Source: an uncultured Traorella sp. (GTDB lineage Bacteria; Bacillota_I; Bacilli_A; Erysipelotrichales; Erysipelotrichaceae). From it: DNA of 17,879 bases. How positions within the stretch are numbered: the stretch's first letter is position 1; each line of letters begins with the position of its first letter. The notes under the pieces are model-generated. The model did not search any database and was not told where the DNA came from. It was given only the letters and a program-made list of their open reading frames with translations. The position numbers and the translations under genes were made by a program. Below, one piece after another: positions 14,458 to 17,879 of this stretch. The stretch spans positions 1 through 17,879 of the forward strand of contig CAMEUL010000004.1 of the NCBI GenBank assembly GCA_945938205.1. Direction: 5' to 3'.

Positions 14458-15132
14458 ATGGCATCGTGGATGATTCATCTGCGCATTGCAGATGCGTTAA
14501 TTGATAAGATTGCAGACATTGACAAAACTGCTTTTATTATAGGAAATATTGCACCTGATAGCGGAGTGCCGAATACTGACTGGACTAGTTATACTCCACC
14601 TAAATCGGTTTCTCATTATTACGTTATACAAGAAGATGGCAAAACAAAGAATATTGATGTGGATGCTTTTTGTGCAGAGTATTTTTCAAAAGAGCTTATC
14701 AGGTCATATTCAGCAAAAGAATATTCTTTCTTTTTAGGATATTTAATTCATTTACTTACAGATATTGAATGGACTAAAAAAGTATTAAGTCCTTCAAAGG
14801 AAAAATATTCCGAAGAATATACTCGAAACAAAAAAGCATTCACGGAGAAACTGAAAGAAGACTGGTATGACCTCGATTTCAGATTTATAAAAGAACATCC
14901 GAATTTCAGAGCATTTCACATTTATGAGCAGGCAGAAGATTTTTCAAATGAATATATGAAAGAATTTGCTGCTGATGCTTTTGATAATCGCAGAGAGTAT
15001 GTTTGTAAATTTTACCATAGCGATGAACATGGTGAACTATATCGAGAATATCCATACTTAAATCCAGAACAAGCAGATTGCTTTGTTAAGGAAACTGTTG
15101 ACTATCTGCATTATAAAATTACAGATTTATAA
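14458..15132 (+). CDS. Zinc-dependent phospholipase C family protein
   Basis: 224 residues beginning MASWMIHLRIADALI, the usual opening of bacterial intracellular members of the Zn-dependent phospholipase C / S1-P1 nuclease fold. Likely metal-site residues are His7, Asp34 (IIGNIAPDSG), His53 (VSHYY) and the H-x3-D pair His98/Asp102 in GYLIHLLTDIEW. The fold is all alpha-helical. There is no signal peptide, so unlike secreted toxin-type phospholipases it should act in the cytoplasm, and its real substrate is unknown. The frame extends up to 14401, but ATG 14458 is chosen because GAGAAAGG stands 7 nt before it and family proteins start here. It is followed 43 nt later by a GNAT gene on the same strand, possibly one transcript. 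Confidence 0.8.
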   Translation: MASWMIHLRIADALIDKIADIDKTAFIIGNIAPDSGVPNTDWTSYTPPKSVSHYYVIQEDGKTKNIDVDAFCAEYFSKELIRSYSAKEYSFFLGYLIHLLTDIEWTKKVLSPSKEKYSEEYTRNKKAFTEKLKEDWYDLDFRFIKEHPNFRAFHIYEQAEDFSNEYMKEFAADAFDNRREYVCKFYHSDEHGELYREYPYLNPEQADCFVKETVDYLHYKITDL

Positions 15133-15175
15133 AGCACGATAAATTCTGATTTTTTTTGAAAGGTGGGAACAGTAA

Positions 15176-15982
15176 GTGATTAAAGAGATTTATTCGTTTG
15201 ATTCGTATGAAAAATTTATTAGCGATATTTCTAGGGATCCTAATTTTGCTGATCCTCATTTTGAATTTGACCATAATAACTTATATGATTCATTAAAAAA
15301 AGATAATAGAAAAGCCTATATTGTTACCAATGGGAAAAAAGTAAAAGGACTATTTGTATGGTTGATCATTCCTGATGAAAATTATATTGAAATGTTGATT
15401 GGATTATCCAAAGAAGAATCTTCAATAAGTGAAATGATTACTTTTATTGAAAGCGAATACAAAGGCTATCAATTAGATTTTGTAATAAATCCTAAGCATC
15501 ATTTATTTTGCAACGTCTTAAAGACTAAAAATGCTAGCTTTGAAAATGAGCAACAATGGATGATTTGGGAAAAAGAAAGTGAAAACCAATATCATCACGA
15601 AATTGTCCCTTTATCTGATGAATATGAATCTCAATATATTGATAAACATAATAAAGATACCTATTGGACAGCTGAAAAGGTGATTGAAGCAAAAGATAGA
15701 TTTAGAGTTTATTTGGCTATTAATGAAGAAAAGGTCGTTGGCTATATTGATGTAACATACTGCTATGAAAAGAATGAACCATATGACTTATGGATAGATA
15801 ATGAATTTCAAGATAAGGGATATGAGCAAGCATTGTTGCAAGCAGCGATAAAAATGAATAAACCTAAAAAAATGACGGTTTTGGTTGATGTCAGTAATTA
15901 TGATGAAGTCGAGATGCTTGAATCAATAGGTTTTGTCTCTGTAGAAGGAACAAATAGCATATATGCTACATATAAATCATAG
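15176..15982 (+). CDS. GNAT-family N-acetyltransferase, GTG start
   Basis: 268 residues. The C-terminal half (about 140-268) looks like a GNAT domain: YLAINEEKVVGYIDVTY (near 178-194) is the beta4 strand region, followed by LWIDNEFQDKGYEQALLQAAI, where the acetyl-CoA loop Q-x-x-G-x-x reads QDKGYE, lacking the second glycine of the usual R/Q-x-x-G-x-G/A. The last part, VDVSNYDEVEMLESIGFVSVEGT, is the standard GNAT ending. The N-terminal half may be a degenerate first GNAT domain. The start is GTG at 15176 with AGGTGG 9 nt upstream; no ATG nearby fits. Substrate unknown. The loop change leaves open whether acetyl-CoA is bound in the normal way. Confidence 0.72.
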   Translation: MIKEIYSFDSYEKFISDISRDPNFADPHFEFDHNNLYDSLKKDNRKAYIVTNGKKVKGLFVWLIIPDENYIEMLIGLSKEESSISEMITFIESEYKGYQLDFVINPKHHLFCNVLKTKNASFENEQQWMIWEKESENQYHHEIVPLSDEYESQYIDKHNKDTYWTAEKVIEAKDRFRVYLAINEEKVVGYIDVTYCYEKNEPYDLWIDNEFQDKGYEQALLQAAIKMNKPKKMTVLVDVSNYDEVEMLESIGFVSVEGTNSIYATYKS

Positions 15983-16037
15983 ATTAGCTAAAACGTAAAA
16001 ATAGACATTTTTATCTAAATGAAAGATATCGACAGAT

Positions 16038-16055
16038 TCTAGTTTTAGAACTAGA
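16038..16055. repeat. Short perfect inverted repeat between the GNAT and YHGS genes
   Basis: TCTAGTT-TTAG-AACTAGA, 7-bp arms with a 4-nt loop, 50 nt before the next start. No T run follows, so an operator or RNA hairpin rather than a terminator. Confidence 0.4.
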
Positions 16056-16104
16056 TAAATCAGGAGTTATTTCATAAAGCAAAGGAATACGAGGAGTAAT
16101 AAGT

Positions 16105-16620
16105 ATGTTATATCATGGCTCATATATAAAAGAATTACCTTATATTGCAACAAATGCAAAATCACATTTTACAGGCAAACAGGTGGCTTATTTTACTTCG
16201 GACAGGGTATATGCGTTAGTCTGTTGCCGCTTACCGGAAGAAAATTTTGTCACAATGGGTATCAGAGAAGACGGAAAACAGCATTATTTCGAAAGATTCC
16301 CTAATCAGTTGATCACACTGTACAAAGGAAAGAAAGGTTTTTTGTATATACTTGATTCCAATGAAGGATTGGTCAATACAAAAAATAGAACTTGGGAAAG
16401 CAATGTTAATGTATATGTAGACAGATATGAAATAGTCGATGATGTATATGAAGAGATAAAAAAAGAAGAAGAAAAAGGGAATATAGTAATCCACAAATAT
16501 GAAGAAATTGATCCTGATGAGCAGAAAATTCACGCAAATCATATTAGGGATACGATTGATGATAATAAAATAATGAAACCATTCTATCTAAAGCATTTCT
16601 CTTCTTTATGGGATGAATAA
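16105..16620 (+). CDS. Hypothetical protein with an ADP-ribosyltransferase-like N terminus
   Basis: 171 residues, no firm family. The first third, LYHGSYIKELPYI (2-14) followed by QVAYFTSDRVYALVCCR (26-42), resembles the strand patterns in which small ADP-ribosyltransferase-fold proteins (for example DUF3990 types) bind NAD: a YHGS start and a later (V/A)YFT-x4-A element. The middle is beta-rich (GFLYILDSNEGLVNT). A charged helix EIKKEEEKGNIVIHKYEEI is near 121-139, and the C terminus is DTIDDNKIMKPFYLKHF. GAGGAG stands 8 nt before the ATG. No antitoxin-like partner is apparent next to it, so a toxin role is not supported. The ART assignment is a weak inference from motifs. Confidence 0.6.
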   Translation: MLYHGSYIKELPYIATNAKSHFTGKQVAYFTSDRVYALVCCRLPEENFVTMGIREDGKQHYFERFPNQLITLYKGKKGFLYILDSNEGLVNTKNRTWESNVNVYVDRYEIVDDVYEEIKKEEEKGNIVIHKYEEIDPDEQKIHANHIRDTIDDNKIMKPFYLKHFSSLWDE

Positions 16621-16692
16621 TAAGAATTCTTATTTATTTATCGGTTTACAATTAGTACTCCTTTTACATACCCCCTACTAGTTGGTGGTTTT
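16619..16692 (+). terminator. Possible terminator region after the YHGS gene
   Basis: AATAAGAATTCTTATT (16619-16634) is a perfect palindrome overlapping the stop codon. Farther on, ACCCCC (16670-16675) can pair with GGTGGT (16684-16689, one mismatch), followed by TTTT. Either could end transcription; neither is strong. Confidence 0.35.
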
Positions 16693-16748
16693 CGAATGAA
16701 TTCATTTACAGTTGATTTTTCAGAAAATACAAGGCAGATTTAGATATT

Positions 16749-16772
16749 TTCCTAATACAACGCATTTAGGAA
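16749..16772. promoter_or_regulatory. Inverted repeat abutting the ATPase promoter
   Basis: TTCCTAA (16749-16755) and TTAGGAA (16766-16772), perfect 7-bp arms with a 10-nt spacer, ending at the base before the -35 hexamer. Candidate activator or repressor site. Confidence 0.4.
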
Positions 16773-16815
16773 TTGACTATTTGTTAACTTACGAGTATAC
16801 TACTTATGAGTTAAC
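16773..16815 (+). promoter_or_regulatory. Promoter of the ATPase gene with an inverted repeat over the -10
   Basis: TTGACT (16773-16778), 17-nt spacer, TATACT (16796-16801): a good sigma-A promoter. GTTAACT (16783-16789) and AGTTAAC (16809-16815) form a perfect inverted repeat centred on the -10, and ACTTACGAGT / ACTTATGAGT form a direct repeat within it. Both suggest an operator. Confidence 0.65.
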
Positions 16816-16832
16816 TAATATGAGGTGATACT

Positions 16833-17879
16833 ATGATAGGAAGAGAAAAAGAATTACAACACCTAGATTCTCTTTATGAAAGTAATCGTTTTGAATACTT
16901 AGTCATGTATGGACGAAGGCGAGTTGGAAAAACAACGTTGCTGCAGGAATTCAGCAAACATACCAATTCAATCTTTTATCCTGCCAGAGAAAAAAATGAT
17001 ACACTTAATCTTGAAGATTTTTCAAAAACGGTACAGCTTCATTTTGATCATACATATATTGCTTCTTTTCAAAACTGGGAAGCTGCCTTTGACTATATTT
17101 CAAAAAAGGTAACGGATAGAACTGCAATTATTATTGACGAGTTTCCATATATTGTTCAAGAGAATCCAACTATCAAATCCATTCTGCAACATACCATTGA
17201 TCACGATTGGAAAAACAAGAATATCTTTTTGATTCTGTGTGGTTCTTCTGTAAGTATCATGGAAAATGAAATTATGGGAAACAAGTCCCCTTTGCATGAT
17301 CGACAAACTTCTACGCTTGAAATCAAACCATTTGATTATTATGAAAGTGCTGCATTCTTTCCAGATTATTCAAATGAACATAAACTAATCAGTTATGGTA
17401 TTCTTGGTGGCATTCCACGATATCTTGAAGCTTTCAATCCAAAAAAAGACATTCAAACTAATATTGCATCCAACATTATTAAAGAAGGATCTTATTTGTA
17501 TGAGGAACCTGACAATCTTTTAAAAGCAGAATTGAGAGAGACAAATATCTATAACTCAATTCTTTCAGCTATTGCTTCTGGAAGAAATAAAATCATAGAA
17601 ATCGCCAATTACATTCATGAAGACAAGGCAAAAGTAGCAAAATATTTATTGACATTACAGACATTAAGGTTAGTAGAAAAAGCTGTACCTTGTGGCGAAA
17701 ATAATAATTCACGTAAGTCTATCTATGTAATTAAAGACAATTTTTTTAGATTCTATTTCAGGTATCAATTCACCAATAACACATATTATTCAATGTTAGG
17801 TGATTATGAAGCGTCTGAAGAAATTATGAACGATATTCCCAATTTGATGGGCAATGCATTTGAGCAGATTGCAAAAGAA
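16833..17879 (+). CDS. AAA ATPase of the archaeal-type/DUF234 family (3' end outside window)
   Basis: 349 codons are visible, with no stop before the right edge. The start MIGREKELQ is typical, with GAGGTG a few bases upstream. Walker A is GRRRVGKTT (27-35) and Walker B AIIIDEF (98-104). The sensor-like segment ILCGSSVSIME lies near 135-145, and the family motif GILGGIPRYLE near 189-199 starts the winged-helix part. The motif YVIKDNFFRFYFRYQF (298-313) leads into the DUF234 restriction-nuclease-like domain, which is cut off by the window. Proteins of this type are common in archaea and anaerobic bacteria, often in several copies and linked with mobile regions; function is unknown. A 47-nt segment of this gene (17727-17773) recurs upstream of gntR. 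It has its own promoter with two symmetrical elements. Confidence 0.88.
   Translation, partial: MIGREKELQHLDSLYESNRFEYLVMYGRRRVGKTTLLQEFSKHTNSIFYPAREKNDTLNLEDFSKTVQLHFDHTYIASFQNWEAAFDYISKKVTDRTAIIIDEFPYIVQENPTIKSILQHTIDHDWKNKNIFLILCGSSVSIMENEIMGNKSPLHDRQTSTLEIKPFDYYESAAFFPDYSNEHKLISYGILGGIPRYLEAFNPKKDIQTNIASNIIKEGSYLYEEPDNLLKAELRETNIYNSILSAIASGRNKIIEIANYIHEDKAKVAKYLLTLQTLRLVEKAVPCGENNNSRKSIYVIKDNFFRFYFRYQFTNNTYYSMLGDYEASEEIMNDIPNLMGNAFEQIAKE
17727..17773 (+). repeat. Direct repeat copy 2, inside the ATPase gene
   Basis: Partner of 13079-13125, located at codons 299-314 of the ATPase gene, where it encodes the conserved VIKDNFFRF motif. The spacing between copies is 4648 nt. Confidence 0.85.

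Noticed and set aside
16231..16542. Overlapping - strand frames opposite the YHGS gene
   Set aside because: They are hydrophobic Phe/Ile-rich shadows of a coding strand rich in Lys/Glu codons, without ribosome binding sites.
12152..16793. 12-mer TGTTAACTTACG shared by the operon control region (- strand, 12163-12152) and the ATPase promoter (16782-16793)
   Set aside because: In an AT-rich window of this size, several 12-nt matches are expected by chance, and the surrounding symmetry of the two sites differs.
1..17879. CRISPR arrays, tRNA or rRNA genes, insertion sequences, riboswitches
   Set aside because: No regularly spaced repeats, cloverleaf-like sequences, transposase genes or known riboswitch cores were seen on either strand; the only long repeat is the single 47-nt pair.

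Overview
The base composition (AT-rich), strong AGGAGG-type ribosome binding sites, sigma-A-like promoters and protein families point to a low-GC Gram-positive bacterium (Bacillota), probably a gut-type anaerobe of the Erysipelotrichia. The phylum is a fair inference from the sequence. The class is a guess from protein flavour, and no 16S or other marker is present.

Layout. Positions 1-1470 (+) hold the 3' end of tgt, a terminator, and a stand-alone butyrate kinase gene (buk) with its own promoter. Positions 1471-1815 have no convincing intact gene. Positions 1816-4028 (-) are a small operon of a membrane protein, a uridine-kinase-like P-loop protein and a DUF362 protein, ending in a clear terminator. 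Positions 4190-5533 (+) encode an APC amino-acid permease. Convergent to it (6459-5530, -) is a tocopherol-cyclase-family gene broken by one in-frame TGA exactly where the family has a Trp; the permease's terminator hairpin lies inside its 3' end.

Positions 6613-12980 (-) are the functional core: a GntR/UTRA regulator gene with its own terminator, then an operon reading tandem-GNAT acetyltransferase, PIG-L/LmbE-type deacetylase, murQ (MurNAc-6-phosphate etherase), mannose-family PTS EIIB, EIIC, EIID, and a membrane-anchored helical-repeat protein. The promoter (extended -10) carries a double palindromic operator just downstream and a cre-like site over the -35. Most junctions overlap or are 1 nt apart. 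The parts suggest import and phosphorylation of MurNAc or a modified muramyl sugar, removal of the lactyl ether by MurQ, and adjustment of the N-acetyl group by the deacetylase and acetyltransferase. This is not the familiar MurP (glucose-family PTS) arrangement, no EIIA, nagA or nagB is present, and the deacetylase has lost two usual catalytic-motif aspartates. It is the best candidate here for an undescribed system.

Positions 13351-16620 (+) carry a Cof-type HAD phosphatase, a zinc-dependent phospholipase C family protein, a GNAT protein and a small protein with a possible ADP-ribosyltransferase-like start. Positions 16833-17879 (+) are the 5' part of a DUF234-type AAA ATPase gene that runs off the window. 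A 47-nt stretch of this ATPase gene is repeated almost exactly (45/47) upstream of gntR, in direct orientation about 4.65 kb away, leaving a gene remnant there.
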